This document shows, piece after piece, positions 1-9,340 of a stretch of 64,000 nt of DNA. A model generated the notes under the pieces. The model saw nothing but the letters and a program-made list of their open reading frames with translations. It did not search any database and had not been told where the DNA came from. The position numbers and the translations under genes are program-made. The stretch comes from Labrenzia sp. OB1 (GTDB lineage: Bacteria > Pseudomonadota > Alphaproteobacteria > Rhizobiales > Stappiaceae): assembly GCF_001624695.1 (NCBI RefSeq), contig NZ_JSEP01000001.1, positions 125,286 to 189,285 on the forward strand, given 5' to 3'. How positions within the stretch are numbered: position 1 is the first letter of the stretch; every line of letters begins with the position of its first letter.

Positions 1-1
1 C

Positions 2-1021
2 GCCGACGTCTGTCTGGGCACGGTCGATTCCTGGCTTATCTGGAACTTCTCCGGCGGGCAGATCCACATGACCGACCGCTCCAATGCGGCGCGGACGCAG
101 CTTCTCGACATCGCGACCGGCAAGTGGGACGACACGCTGTGCGCGCTCTTCGGGGTTCCGAATGCGGCGCTGCCGCACGTGAGCGACTCCTCCCACCTTT
201 TCGGCGTCACGACGGATGTGCCCGGCCTTCGCGACGGTATCCCGATTGCCTCGGCTGTGGGCGACTCCCACGCGGCCCTATTCGGTCACGGCGCTTTCGG
301 CGCAGGCGACGGCAAGATCACGTTCGGCACCGGTTCGTCGATCATGACGACAATCCCCGAATTCATCGCACCGCCACAAGGCATCACAACAACAATTGCC
401 TGGTCCATTGGCGGCAAGATGACCTATGCGTTCGAGGGCAACATTCTGGTGAGCGCCGCCATTTTGCCGTGGACGGCGGAATTGCTTGGCCTGGAAAGCG
501 TCGACGCCCTTCTGGAGCTTGCGCAGACCGTCGACGCGTGCCTGGGCGTTACCCTGGTGCCTGCGCATGTCGGTCTCGGCGCGCCTCACTGGCAGGCGGA
601 CGCACGCGGCCTGATTAGCGGCCTCACATTTTCCTCCGGTCCGGCCCATGTGGCCCGTGCGGCCGCCGAGAGCATGGCCTACCAGGTGAATGACATCTAC
701 CGGATCATGGCCGAGGCAACCGGACACGGAATCGGGCGGCTTTTCGTCGATGGCGGCCCGAGCCGCAATCCCTTCCTGATGAAGCTGGTTGCCGATTACC
801 TCAACCACCCTGTCACGATGTGCGACAACACCGAAGCCTCCGCCCTGGGGGCGGCCTATCTGGCAGGCCTTGCAGCCGGTGTCTGGCCGGATCTGACGAC
901 GATTTCAGGACTAAAAAGAAGCGGCGCGGAACTGAACCCCGCCATGGCCGACGAAATGCGGACTCGGTCTCTGGAAAACTGGCAGATCGCAATTCGCCGC
1001 TCGACAATTATCAATAATTGA
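2..1021 (+). CDS. FGGY-family carbohydrate kinase, C-terminal part (5' end outside window)
   Basis: The reading frame is open from the first bases, so the gene starts upstream and only about 339 C-terminal residues are visible. The visible part begins with GTVDSWLIWN and TDRSNAARTQLLDI, typical of the end of the FGGY N-terminal domain. It continues through FGTGSSIMTT and VPAHVGLGAPHW to the C-terminal FGGY signature region (FVDGGPSRNPFLM, ASALGAAYLAG). The family phosphorylates sugars or polyols with ATP in the cytoplasm. The GlpK-like GLGAPHW segment suggests a short polyol or ketose. The neighbouring SorC regulator and C4-sugar genes fit a tetritol, tetrulose or pentulose substrate, but the substrate cannot be read from this fragment. 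The family call is secure. Confidence 0.9.
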   Translation, partial: ADVCLGTVDSWLIWNFSGGQIHMTDRSNAARTQLLDIATGKWDDTLCALFGVPNAALPHVSDSSHLFGVTTDVPGLRDGIPIASAVGDSHAALFGHGAFGAGDGKITFGTGSSIMTTIPEFIAPPQGITTTIAWSIGGKMTYAFEGNILVSAAILPWTAELLGLESVDALLELAQTVDACLGVTLVPAHVGLGAPHWQADARGLISGLTFSSGPAHVARAAAESMAYQVNDIYRIMAEATGHGIGRLFVDGGPSRNPFLMKLVADYLNHPVTMCDNTEASALGAAYLAGLAAGVWPDLTTISGLKRSGAELNPAMADEMRTRSLENWQIAIRRSTIINN

Positions 1022-1067
1022 ATATTTATTCATAGGAGCCGGACCCGAACCAGTTGGAGCTTATGAC

Positions 1068-2051
1068 GTGTCGCGCCTGAATGAACTACGCATGATCGCT
1101 CGGGTTGCCCAGATGTATCACATCGAGGGCAAGCGACAGGCGGATATCGCCAAACATCTACGCATCTCCCAGGCAACGGTCTCCCGAATGCTCAAGAAAG
1201 CCGTGGACGAGGAGATCGTGCGCACCACGGTCGTCGCACCTTCGGGGACCTACAGCGAACTGGAGACAGGGCTCAGGGCAGCGTTCGGGCTCGCAGAGGC
1301 CATCGTGGTGGAATGCTCCGAGGACCGCGAAGGCGCGATCATGGCGCGCATCGGCGAAGCTGCCGCTCATATCATCGAGGCAACCTTGCAGCCCGGTGAG
1401 ATCATCGGCGTTTCCAGCTGGAGCCAGACCATTCTCAAGATGGTCGACAACATCCATCCGATGAAGAACGGCAAGGCGAAATATGTTGTCCAGACCCTGG
1501 GTGGCATGGGGGACCCGACGGTTCAGATCCACGCCACGCAACTGACCTCCCGGCTTGCCAAACTGACCGGCGCCGAGGCGCGTCTGCTGAGCGCACCCGG
1601 CGTCGCGCAATCGCGGGAAGCCAAGCTTGTTCTGCTCAGCGATCCCTATATCCGCGAGACCATCGACCTGTTCAGCCGCATAACCCTCGCCATCGTCGGC
1701 ATAGGCGCGCTGGAACCCTCCTGGATGCTGGCCCGCTCCGGCAACATTTTCACGCCGAACGAACTGGCCGCCGTCAAGGAGGCAGGGGGCGTCGGCGACA
1801 TCAGCCTGAGGTTCTTCGATCAGGATGGTGGAACCGTCAAAACACCGCTCGATGACCGGGTGATCGGTATGCCACTGGAAGATCTGGCGCATATAGAGCG
1901 TGTCGTCGCGCTGGCCGGCGGCGATACCAAGACCGACGCCATACGCGGCGCACTCAGAACCGGCAAGATCGATGTTCTGATCACCGACAGGTTTACCGCC
2001 GAACGGCTGGTTACCCCGCCCCAGGCCGAACCGCAGGCAAAGCCTCTTTAG
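1068..2051 (+). CDS. SorC/DeoR-type sugar-binding transcriptional regulator
   Basis: A 327-residue protein with an N-terminal winged helix (about residues 5-55, including KRQADIAKHLRISQATVSRM) and a C-terminal SorC sugar-phosphate sensing domain (about 60-320, with GIGALEPSWMLARSGN and DDRVIGMPLEDL). The start is GTG, supported by GGAG eight bases upstream; an out-of-frame ATG overlaps it. These regulators bind a phosphorylated sugar in a NagB-like fold and usually control the adjacent kinase or transport genes. The FGGY kinase ends 46 bp upstream on the same strand, so the two are probably co-transcribed. EryD of the erythritol locus belongs to this family, which suits the C4-sugar context, but the effector is unknown. 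Confidence 0.88.
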   Translation: MSRLNELRMIARVAQMYHIEGKRQADIAKHLRISQATVSRMLKKAVDEEIVRTTVVAPSGTYSELETGLRAAFGLAEAIVVECSEDREGAIMARIGEAAAHIIEATLQPGEIIGVSSWSQTILKMVDNIHPMKNGKAKYVVQTLGGMGDPTVQIHATQLTSRLAKLTGAEARLLSAPGVAQSREAKLVLLSDPYIRETIDLFSRITLAIVGIGALEPSWMLARSGNIFTPNELAAVKEAGGVGDISLRFFDQDGGTVKTPLDDRVIGMPLEDLAHIERVVALAGGDTKTDAIRGALRTGKIDVLITDRFTAERLVTPPQAEPQAKPL

Positions 2052-2184
2052 GTCTCAGTCTGCCGGCAAAGGCCTGCATCTGCTGTCCTGCTCTCGGTCA
2101 GCATCGCGCCGGTCGGCCCCGGAATACCCATATTCAGGTAGGTCAACGTCCCCAGTGCTGCCCCGGACTTGATACGGGAACACC

Positions 2185-2217
2185 CGGACGGCCCCGGATC
2201 AAGTCCGGGGCCGTCCG
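2185..2217. repeat. REP-like palindrome, 14-bp perfect stem with 5-nt loop
   Basis: CGGACGGCCCCGGA, loop TCAAG, then TCCGGGGCCGTCCG form a perfect inverted repeat. A partial arm, CCCCGGACTTGAT, sits just before it at 2161-2173 and is complementary to ATCAAGTCCGGGG at 2198-2210, so two alternative stems exist. It lies in the convergent gap between the SorC gene and ribH and could end transcription from both sides. The CCGGATCAAGTCCGG core looks like the REP palindromes scattered through alphaproteobacterial intergenic DNA; copy number cannot be checked here. Confidence 0.6.
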
Positions 2218-2263
2218 AGGAGGAATACCCCAACTCGGGCAGTCACCGCGCGAAAACAACTGG

Positions 2264-2758
2264 CTACGCGCCGAGCTTTGCCACCAGATCGGCCGCGCTG
2301 ACTGCGGCATCCGCGGCTTCCTTGCCCTTCTTGACGAAATGCTCGCTGAAGAAGCCTTCATGCTCACCGGTCGGTTGAAAACGATGCGGCGTCAGAGAGA
2401 CCGAGAGCACCGGAACGCCCGACTTGAGCCCGGCTTCCATCAGACCCGTAACCACAGCTTGAGCCACGAAATCGTGGCGGTAGATGCCACCATCGACGAC
2501 AAGCGCAGCGGCGGCGATAGCGTCGTATTTTCCCGTCTCGGCCAGTTTGAGAGCAACGAGCGGCATTTCGAACGCACCTGGAACATCGAAGCTTTCCACT
2601 TCTGCTCCCGGGTCCAGCTCCGAAAGTCTCTGCTTGAAGCCCTCGAACGCCTTGTCGACGATATCCGCGTGCCAGCGTGCCTTTATGAAGGCGAATTTTC
2701 TGGTTTTGCTCAAAGGTCCCGTTCCTTTTTCCGTGTTTCCTGAGGCTCGCTGTTTCAT
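2264..2758 (-). CDS. ribH: 6,7-dimethyl-8-ribityllumazine synthase, RibH2 type
   Basis: A 164-residue protein from the chosen ATG. The open frame runs further upstream, but the extra N-terminus has no family match and the homologous part begins at KFAFIKARWHADIVD. Family motifs are FDVPGAFEMPL (substrate pocket), VVDGGIYRHDFVAQAV (in place of the type I GxTxHfeyv) and PVLSVSLTPHRF. The VDGGIYRHDF form marks the decameric RibH2 (type II) class known from Brucella and Mesorhizobium. The enzyme condenses 5-amino-6-ribitylamino-uracil with 3,4-dihydroxy-2-butanone 4-phosphate in riboflavin synthesis. It is isolated from other rib genes, lies divergent to apnO and shares its operator-bearing upstream region. 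I found no FMN riboswitch upstream. Confidence 0.9.
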   Translation of the reverse strand: MKQRASGNTEKGTGPLSKTRKFAFIKARWHADIVDKAFEGFKQRLSELDPGAEVESFDVPGAFEMPLVALKLAETGKYDAIAAAALVVDGGIYRHDFVAQAVVTGLMEAGLKSGVPVLSVSLTPHRFQPTGEHEGFFSEHFVKKGKEAADAAVSAADLVAKLGA

Positions 2759-2944
2759 GGCCACAAGGCAGCTTGCTCCCTTATGGCTCAAGCAGGCACG
2801 TCCCGCCACATCAATCGAGACGTTTTTTGACGCAGGGGAGGCGTCACCCTGGCGCACAAGTGCATCCGATTCACCCCTGCTCAATTGACTTGCACCACCG
2901 GAATTTAACTAGACACATGCAACTGACTACAGATAATAATAATG

Positions 2945-2958
2945 TCATCATACCAGTT
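2945..2958 (-). promoter_or_regulatory. Operator-like site A (AACTGGTATGATGA) between ribH and apnO
   Basis: Read on the minus strand this is AACTGGTATGATGA, nearly identical to sites at 13021-13034 and 17719-17733 and to arms at 28336-28372. It overlaps a TTGACA box (2957-2962) that could be the -35 element of the apnO gene starting at 3011. In the other direction it lies downstream of TTGATG (2961-2966), a possible -35 for ribH. The placement fits repression of one or both divergent genes. The GGTAT core resembles the NanR/FadR-type GntR half-site. Confidence 0.65.
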
Positions 2959-3010
2959 GACATCAAAATTTCACTGTGGATTCATAAAAATCATAAGCTT
3001 GGGAGGAACC

Positions 3011-3835
3011 ATGAAAATCGCGCTCATAGGTGCGGGGGGAAAAATGGGAGTACGACTCTCCCATAACTTGAAGGGCTCCCGATACAACGTTGCTCACGTC
3101 GAAGTCAGCAGTGAAGGCAAGAACCGGCTGAAGTCCGAAGTCGGCGCTGATTGCGTCGATATCGATGAGGCCCTTGTAGGGGCCCGCGCAGTTATCCTGG
3201 CAGTGCCGGACACGGCAATAAAGGCGGTCTCCAGCAGCATCATCGACAAGCTCGATCCGGGAACCATCCTGATCGCATTGGATGCGGCCGCCCCGTTCGC
3301 GGGCCATTTCCCGGAACGGGACGACATAACGTTCTTCGTCACTCATCCCTGCCATCCGCCGATCTTCAACGATGAGACCGACATGTCCGCAAAGCGCGAC
3401 CATTTCGGTGGTGTCGCGGCGAAGCAGGCAATTGTCAGCGCCCTCATGCAAGGGCCGGAAGAGCACTTTGCGATTGGAGAGGACATCGCGAAGACGATCT
3501 TCAAACCGATCCTGCGGTCCCATCGCATCACCGTCGAACAGATGGCGCTTCTGGAGCCCGGCTTGTCCGAGACAGTGTGCGCCACGCTCCTTGTGGTCAT
3601 GAAGGAGGCCATGGAGGAAGTTGTGCGCCTCGGCGTCGACCGCCAGGCGGCGCGCGACTTTCTGCTCGGCCACATGAATGTTCTTGGCGCGGTTGTCATG
3701 GAGGAAGTTGACGGCGTCTTTTCAGATGCCTGCAACAAGGCAATCGTCAATGGAAAAACACGCCTCATGCGTGATGACTGGATTGGCGTGTTCAAGCCGG
3801 AGGAAATCAGGGAAAGCATCCGGCGGATCACCTGA
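3011..3835 (+). CDS. apnO: D-apionate oxidoisomerase-like protein, copy 1
   Basis: A 274-residue protein starting at an ATG preceded by GGGAGGA. It has an N-terminal Rossmann fold (IALIGAGGKMG at residues 3-13) and conserved central and C-terminal blocks (HPCHPPIFNDETD, LEPGLSETV, ARDFLLGHMNVLGA). ApnO enzymes oxidise and isomerise D-apionate to 3-oxo-isoapionate with NAD. The assignment rests on the overall pattern and on neighbours apsD, apnL and oiaK. A second, clearly homologous copy is encoded at 12143-12973 on the other strand, so one of the two may act on a different C4/C5 aldonate. An operator-like site lies just upstream. It probably leads the operon with the ABC transporter, apsD and apnL. 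Family confident; which copy is the true ApnO is open. Confidence 0.78.
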   Translation: MKIALIGAGGKMGVRLSHNLKGSRYNVAHVEVSSEGKNRLKSEVGADCVDIDEALVGARAVILAVPDTAIKAVSSSIIDKLDPGTILIALDAAAPFAGHFPERDDITFFVTHPCHPPIFNDETDMSAKRDHFGGVAAKQAIVSALMQGPEEHFAIGEDIAKTIFKPILRSHRITVEQMALLEPGLSETVCATLLVVMKEAMEEVVRLGVDRQAARDFLLGHMNVLGAVVMEEVDGVFSDACNKAIVNGKTRLMRDDWIGVFKPEEIRESIRRIT

Positions 3836-3916
3836 TCGGAGTTCCTGCGTCCTGACCGGCGCAGGCAACTTGAACGAACCGGAAGCTCTGAACTTGCTGG
3901 AGCGGTTCGGCACTGA

Positions 3917-4888
<972 letters not shown>

Positions 4889-4896
4889 AACGAGAT

Positions 4897-4926
4897 CGGT
4901 TGCGGCGGATCCGTTCGTCGCAACCG
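4897..4926 (+). other. Stem-loop after binding-protein gene
   Basis: CGGTTGCG (4897-4904) pairs with CGCAACCG (4919-4926), and the loop holds the palindrome CGGATCCG. It begins 8 bases after the stop of the binding protein and is followed by a short CCCTTTC. It could be a partial terminator or a 3' end protector that gives more binding protein than membrane components. Confidence 0.6.
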
Positions 4927-5006
4927 GACCCTTTCATAATACCTGGTCCCTTGCCTGCTGCCAGCGGCCGCAAGGCATGGGTGAGTTTTATTCGGGAGGA
5001 TGCAAG

Positions 5007-5663
5007 GTGCATCGCGGCTTAGCTCCGTCAATTTGTATGGTCATGATTGTTGCCGCCCTTGGCGGCTGTAAGCTTGAAAAAAACGATATTGTTGCAGATG
5101 GCGATGGCAAGGACGTTGTGTCCAGCCAGCCCGGCGGCGACATGAACTCGCTGGTCGCTGACATCTGGGACAAGCAGGTCATCCCGCATCTTCAGGATAC
5201 ATCGACTGACATGAAGTCTCTGGCGATAGCAATTGCCGAGGATCTCGACGCCGCCGGCAACGCAAACGGCTATCGCGCTGCAAGTGAGGGCAGCCCCTGG
5301 AACTTCGCCACAAGGATCACCGGTACGATCGTCTCGGCCAAGACAGACACCCGCGCCGCAACCGCCGAAATCGACTTGGACGGAGACGGGGAAGCGGACG
5401 TCACCCTGCAGCTCGGCCCGGTTATCCGCGGCACGGCGCTTCGGGACGTCCTTCCGTTTATCGACTTCACATCCTTTACCGACCAGATCGAATTTGCCCA
5501 GTTGTCGCGAGCCCTGAACACGCGCGCTTATGAGGCAGCGCTGAAAGATCTGCCGCGCGACGCGCTCGTCGGCCAGAAGATCGACGCCATGGGCGCATTC
5601 ACGGTGCGCGGCTCCGCACCTCCATTTCTCGTCACTCCCGTTGCCCTGAAGGTGGGCGAATGA
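5007..5663 (+). CDS. DUF2291 family lipoprotein of the sugar ABC operon
   Basis: A 218-residue protein from GTG at 5007, chosen because GGGAGGA stands six bases upstream; the in-frame ATG 30 bp earlier would place this Shine-Dalgarno inside the gene. A hydrophobic N-terminus ends in a lipobox (AALGGC, about residue 22), so it is probably an exported, lipid-anchored protein. The rest matches DUF2291: WDKQVIPHLQ, a DLDGDGEADVTLQLGP stretch, and FIDFTSFTDQIEFA. This family occurs with ribose-type ABC transporters but, to my knowledge, has no established function. Its stop overlaps the ATPase start. It may help ligand capture or transporter assembly. Confidence 0.82.
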   Translation: MHRGLAPSICMVMIVAALGGCKLEKNDIVADGDGKDVVSSQPGGDMNSLVADIWDKQVIPHLQDTSTDMKSLAIAIAEDLDAAGNANGYRAASEGSPWNFATRITGTIVSAKTDTRAATAEIDLDGDGEADVTLQLGPVIRGTALRDVLPFIDFTSFTDQIEFAQLSRALNTRAYEAALKDLPRDALVGQKIDAMGAFTVRGSAPPFLVTPVALKVGE

Positions 5664-7225
5664 TGACCGCGCCGGATCACAGGATCGGACTTTCAGTGCG
5701 CGGCGCGACCAAGGTCTATCCGGGCACCCTCGCCCTGAACGACGTTGACTTCGATGTCCATCTGGGCGCGGTCAATGTCCTTGTCGGCGAGAATGGCGCG
5801 GGAAAATCAACGCTCATGAAGGTCATCGCCGGCGTGGAACAATTGACGTCGGGCGAGATCCTGATGGAGGGCGAACGCTTGAGCCTTCCCGACACCCGCA
5901 CGGCCGCCGCCCACGGCATCGGCATCGTGTTCCAGGAACTGAACCTGTTTCCGAACATGACAGTTGCCGACAATATCTTTATCGCGCGGGAGAAAACCCG
6001 GGCGGGCATCGACATCGCGGCCGGTGAGCAGAAAAAGGAAGCCGTCGAACTGCTCAAGCGGCTGGAACATGACATTTCGCCGGACGCCCTTGTCTCCGAC
6101 CTGCGGATTGGCGAACAGCAGATAGTCGAGATCGCCAAGGCGCTTGCGCAGGATGCCCGCATCCTGATCATGGACGAACCGACTTCCGCTTTAAGCGCGG
6201 CGGAGGTGGAGATCCTGTTCAGGGTAATCGCCGATCTGAAAAAGCGCGGCGTCGGCATCGTCTATATCTCACACCGCCTCGAGGAGCTGATACGCATCGG
6301 CGACTACATCACCGTGCTCAGGGACGGCGTCCGGACCGGTGCCCGTTCCATGGAGGGCGTGGACGTCTCCTGGATCGTGCGCAACATGATCGGTGCTGCA
6401 TCCAAGGATTTCGCCAAGACGGTGCAGCATGATTTCGGCGACGAGATTTTCCGCAGCGAAGACATCTGCCTGATCGGCAAGACCGGCAAATATGTGGTCG
6501 ACCATGTCTCTCTGAGCCTCCGGGCCGGAGAGATCGTCGGCATCTATGGTCTGATGGGCGCCGGACGATCCGAGTTTTTCGAATGCATCATGGCGCAGCA
6601 TCCAAATTGCAGCGGTGCGTTCTTCATTGAGGGAAAGCCTCTGAACGAACCGGACGTGGCCGGCCGTATCTCCCGAGGCCTGGCCCTCATCCCGGAGGAT
6701 CGCAAGGCCGAGGGGCTGGTGCAGATCCTGCCGATCAGGGAGAACATGTCCCTCTCCAGCCTCGGAAGCTTCGCAAAGGGCATCCATCTCAGCCTGCGCC
6801 GGGAGCGCGAGACGGTCGCCCGGTTCGTGCGTGACCTCACCATCAAGATCGCCAGCATGGAAAACCCGGTCAGTTCGCTGTCCGGCGGCAATCAGCAGAA
6901 GGTCGTCATCGGCAAGGCGCTGATGACATCGCCGAAGGTGCTTTTGATGGACGAACCGAGCCGCGGCATCGATATCGGCGCCAAGGCGGAGGTGTTCCGC
7001 ACCATGCGCAAGCTCGCCGCGGAAGGCCTCGGCATACTCTTTGTCACCTCCGACCTTGAAGAGGTCATGTCCTTGTCCGACCGGATCGTCGTGATGTCCA
7101 ACGGGCGGATCACGGGTGAATTCAACGGACCCGACGCAACAGAAGAACAGATTATCGCGGCTTCCGCGATCGGCCACGCTCCCTCAGGCGAAGCGAACCA
7201 CATGAACGAGAGGAAACACGGATGA
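5660..7225 (+). CDS. Ribose-type ABC transporter ATPase (two nucleotide-binding domains)
   Basis: A 521-residue RbsA/XylG-like protein. The first ATPase half has a canonical Walker A (GENGAGKS, about residue 43) and Walker B (LIMDEPTSAL), but a weak signature (RIGEQQIVEIAK). The second half has the usual degenerate Walker A (GLMGAGRSEF) and an intact signature, LSGGNQQKV. This asymmetry is normal for CUT2 ATPases. It overlaps the DUF2291 gene upstream and the permease downstream by 4 bp each. It powers the permease encoded next, probably for D-apiose uptake. Confidence 0.93.
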   Translation: MMTAPDHRIGLSVRGATKVYPGTLALNDVDFDVHLGAVNVLVGENGAGKSTLMKVIAGVEQLTSGEILMEGERLSLPDTRTAAAHGIGIVFQELNLFPNMTVADNIFIAREKTRAGIDIAAGEQKKEAVELLKRLEHDISPDALVSDLRIGEQQIVEIAKALAQDARILIMDEPTSALSAAEVEILFRVIADLKKRGVGIVYISHRLEELIRIGDYITVLRDGVRTGARSMEGVDVSWIVRNMIGAASKDFAKTVQHDFGDEIFRSEDICLIGKTGKYVVDHVSLSLRAGEIVGIYGLMGAGRSEFFECIMAQHPNCSGAFFIEGKPLNEPDVAGRISRGLALIPEDRKAEGLVQILPIRENMSLSSLGSFAKGIHLSLRRERETVARFVRDLTIKIASMENPVSSLSGGNQQKVVIGKALMTSPKVLLMDEPSRGIDIGAKAEVFRTMRKLAAEGLGILFVTSDLEEVMSLSDRIVVMSNGRITGEFNGPDATEEQIIAASAIGHAPSGEANHMNERKHG

Positions 7226-8286
7226 CATCGCTCACCGCAACACAGGGTCAGACCGGTTCGGGCGGGCAACCCCTGGTTCTGCTACTGCTGAAACTCAGAA
7301 CCTTCATCGCGCTGATCGCCGTTTTCGCCTTCTTTTCGATGGCGGCACCGAACTTCCTGAGCGCAGCCAATTTCGTCATCATGTCCAAACATGTGGCCCT
7401 GAACGCCTTTCTGGCAATCGGAATGACATTCGTCATCATCACCGGCGGCATCGACCTGTCGGTAGGCTCGATTGTCGGCCTGTGCGGCATGGTGGCCGGC
7501 TGGCTGATCCTCAACGGCATCGATCTGGGGATCGGATACTCGCTCTATTTCAACCTGTTCGAGATCATTCTCATCACCCTGGCCGTGGGCGTTCTGGTGG
7601 GCGCCATCAATGGACTGCTGATCACACGGTTGAATGTCGCCCCCTTCATCGCGACCCTCGGAACGCTTTATGTGGCGCGCGGACTGGCGCTGCTCTCGTC
7701 TGACGGCGCGACCTTTCCGAACCTTGTCGGCAAGGAGGACTACGGTTCGACGGGCTTCTACCTCATCGGCACGGGCAGCATTCTCGGGATACCCATCTCC
7801 ATCTGGCTGTTGATCGCGGTTGGCTGCGCCGCGGCCTATATTGCCTCCAGAACCCCTCTCGGCCGGCATATCTACGCAGTCGGCGGCAACGAGAAGGCCG
7901 CGGCCCTTTCCGGGGTGAAGGTCAATCGCGTCAAGATGTTCGTCTACATGTTCTCCGGCTTTTGCGCGGCGATCGTCGGTCTGGTCATCTCTTCCCAGCT
8001 TGTGGCCTCGCACCCCGCGACCGGCGAAACATTCGAACTGAACGCCATCGCGGCGGCGGTGCTCGGGGGAACGTCCATGTCCGGTGGCCGTGGACGCATT
8101 GGAGGAACCATCGTCGGCGCCTTCGTCATCGGGGTACTGTCCGACGGACTTGTCATGATGGGAGTGAGTTCCTTCTGGCAGACCGTTATCAAGGGACTGG
8201 TGATCATTGCCGCGGTTGTCGTAGATCAGGCACAACAAAGACTTCAGGCGCGGGTAGCCCTGCAGCAGCAGGCCGCGGCCCGATAA
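7222..8286 (+). CDS. Ribose-type ABC transporter permease
   Basis: A 354-residue integral membrane protein of the RbsC family (BPD_transp_2) with roughly ten hydrophobic segments. Characteristic blocks are GGIDLSVGSIVGL, INGLLITRLNVAPFIATLGT, the cytoplasmic loop TPLGRHIYAVGGNEKAAALSG that contacts the ATPase, and the closing ETFELNAIAAAVLGGTSMSGG. ATGA overlap with the ATPase gene indicates translational coupling. It completes the first CUT2 transporter of the locus; apsD begins 22 bp downstream, linking import with the first oxidation step. Confidence 0.93.
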   Translation: MTSLTATQGQTGSGGQPLVLLLLKLRTFIALIAVFAFFSMAAPNFLSAANFVIMSKHVALNAFLAIGMTFVIITGGIDLSVGSIVGLCGMVAGWLILNGIDLGIGYSLYFNLFEIILITLAVGVLVGAINGLLITRLNVAPFIATLGTLYVARGLALLSSDGATFPNLVGKEDYGSTGFYLIGTGSILGIPISIWLLIAVGCAAAYIASRTPLGRHIYAVGGNEKAAALSGVKVNRVKMFVYMFSGFCAAIVGLVISSQLVASHPATGETFELNAIAAAVLGGTSMSGGRGRIGGTIVGAFVIGVLSDGLVMMGVSSFWQTVIKGLVIIAAVVVDQAQQRLQARVALQQQAAAR

Positions 8287-8308
8287 AGAGCCCGACAAGG
8301 AGAATGGA

Positions 8309-9340
8309 ATGAAAAAGGGTGCACTGATTGGCTGCGGCTTCTTCGCTCAAAACCACATGCATGCCTGGGCCGACGTGGAGGGGGCCGAAATCACGGCGCT
8401 TTGCGACCGGGACGAGGACCGTCTGAAGGCCACGGCCCAACGCTTCGGGATCGAAAGAACCTACACGGATGCCGCGGAACTGCTCAAGGCAGAGACCCTG
8501 GACTTCGCCGACATCGCGACCACTGTGCAGACCCATCTCCCGCTTGTTCAGCTTGTTGCCGCGAGCGGTGTGAACATCATCTGCCAGAAGCCCTTCGCGG
8601 ACACCATGGACGACGCCAAGACCATGACCGGCCTGGCATCGGCCGCCGGCGTCACCCTGATGGTGCATGAGAACTTCCGCTGGCAATCGGCCATCCGCAA
8701 AGCGAAAGCCGAAATCGAAACTGGGGCGATCGGGACACCGTTCTGGGGGCGCGTCAGTTTTCGCTCGGCCTACGACGTCTATTCGGGCCAGCCCTATCTT
8801 GCCACCGATGACCGTTTCATCATTCAGGATCTGGGCATCCACATACTCGACATCGCCCGGTTCCTGTTCGGCGACGCGAAATCTATCAGCGCCAGCACCA
8901 GGCGGGTCAATCAGGCCATCCGGGCGGAAGACGTCGCCACGATGATGCTCGTTCACGAAAACGATGTGACCAGCATTGTCGACTGCAGCTATGCCACCCG
9001 TCTGCCGCATGAGCATTTCCCCGAGACCCTGCTTGAAGTCGACGGCAGTACCGGTACGCTGCGGCTGATGTCCGACTACCAGCTCGAGATCCACAACGCG
9101 CAAGGCACGTCACGAAAGGATGTGTCGCCGCCGCTGCTCCCCTGGGCCGAACGTCCCTGGCACAACATTCAGGAGAGCGTCTTCAACATCCAGCACCATT
9201 TCATCGACTGCCTTAAGAGTGACAGGGCGCCCGAAACCTCGGGCACCGACAATCTCAAGACGCTCGACCTCGTTGAGGCGGCCTATCTTTCCGCCAGCGA
9301 GGGAAACCGAACCATAGATCTGCGTGATCCGAACCGATGA
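8309..9340 (+). CDS. apsD: D-apiose dehydrogenase (Gfo/Idh/MocA family)
   Basis: A 343-residue oxidoreductase with an N-terminal Rossmann domain (GALIGCGFFAQNHMHAW, residues 4-20) and a MocA-type C-terminal domain. Active-site motifs are QKPF at about residue 95 (equivalent of the EKP lysine motif) and DLGIHILDIARFLFG with the catalytic-type histidine. The family oxidises sugar hemiacetals to lactones with NAD(P). D-apiose dehydrogenase is the best reading because the next gene, overlapping by 4 bp, matches apionolactonase and the locus holds apnO and oiaK. AAGGAGAA precedes the ATG. Another aldose as substrate cannot be excluded. Confidence 0.82.
   Translation: MKKGALIGCGFFAQNHMHAWADVEGAEITALCDRDEDRLKATAQRFGIERTYTDAAELLKAETLDFADIATTVQTHLPLVQLVAASGVNIICQKPFADTMDDAKTMTGLASAAGVTLMVHENFRWQSAIRKAKAEIETGAIGTPFWGRVSFRSAYDVYSGQPYLATDDRFIIQDLGIHILDIARFLFGDAKSISASTRRVNQAIRAEDVATMMLVHENDVTSIVDCSYATRLPHEHFPETLLEVDGSTGTLRLMSDYQLEIHNAQGTSRKDVSPPLLPWAERPWHNIQESVFNIQHHFIDCLKSDRAPETSGTDNLKTLDLVEAAYLSASEGNRTIDLRDPNR

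Noticed and set aside
2759..2960. FMN riboswitch upstream of ribH
   Set aside because: I searched the minus strand for the conserved RFN element core and found no match.
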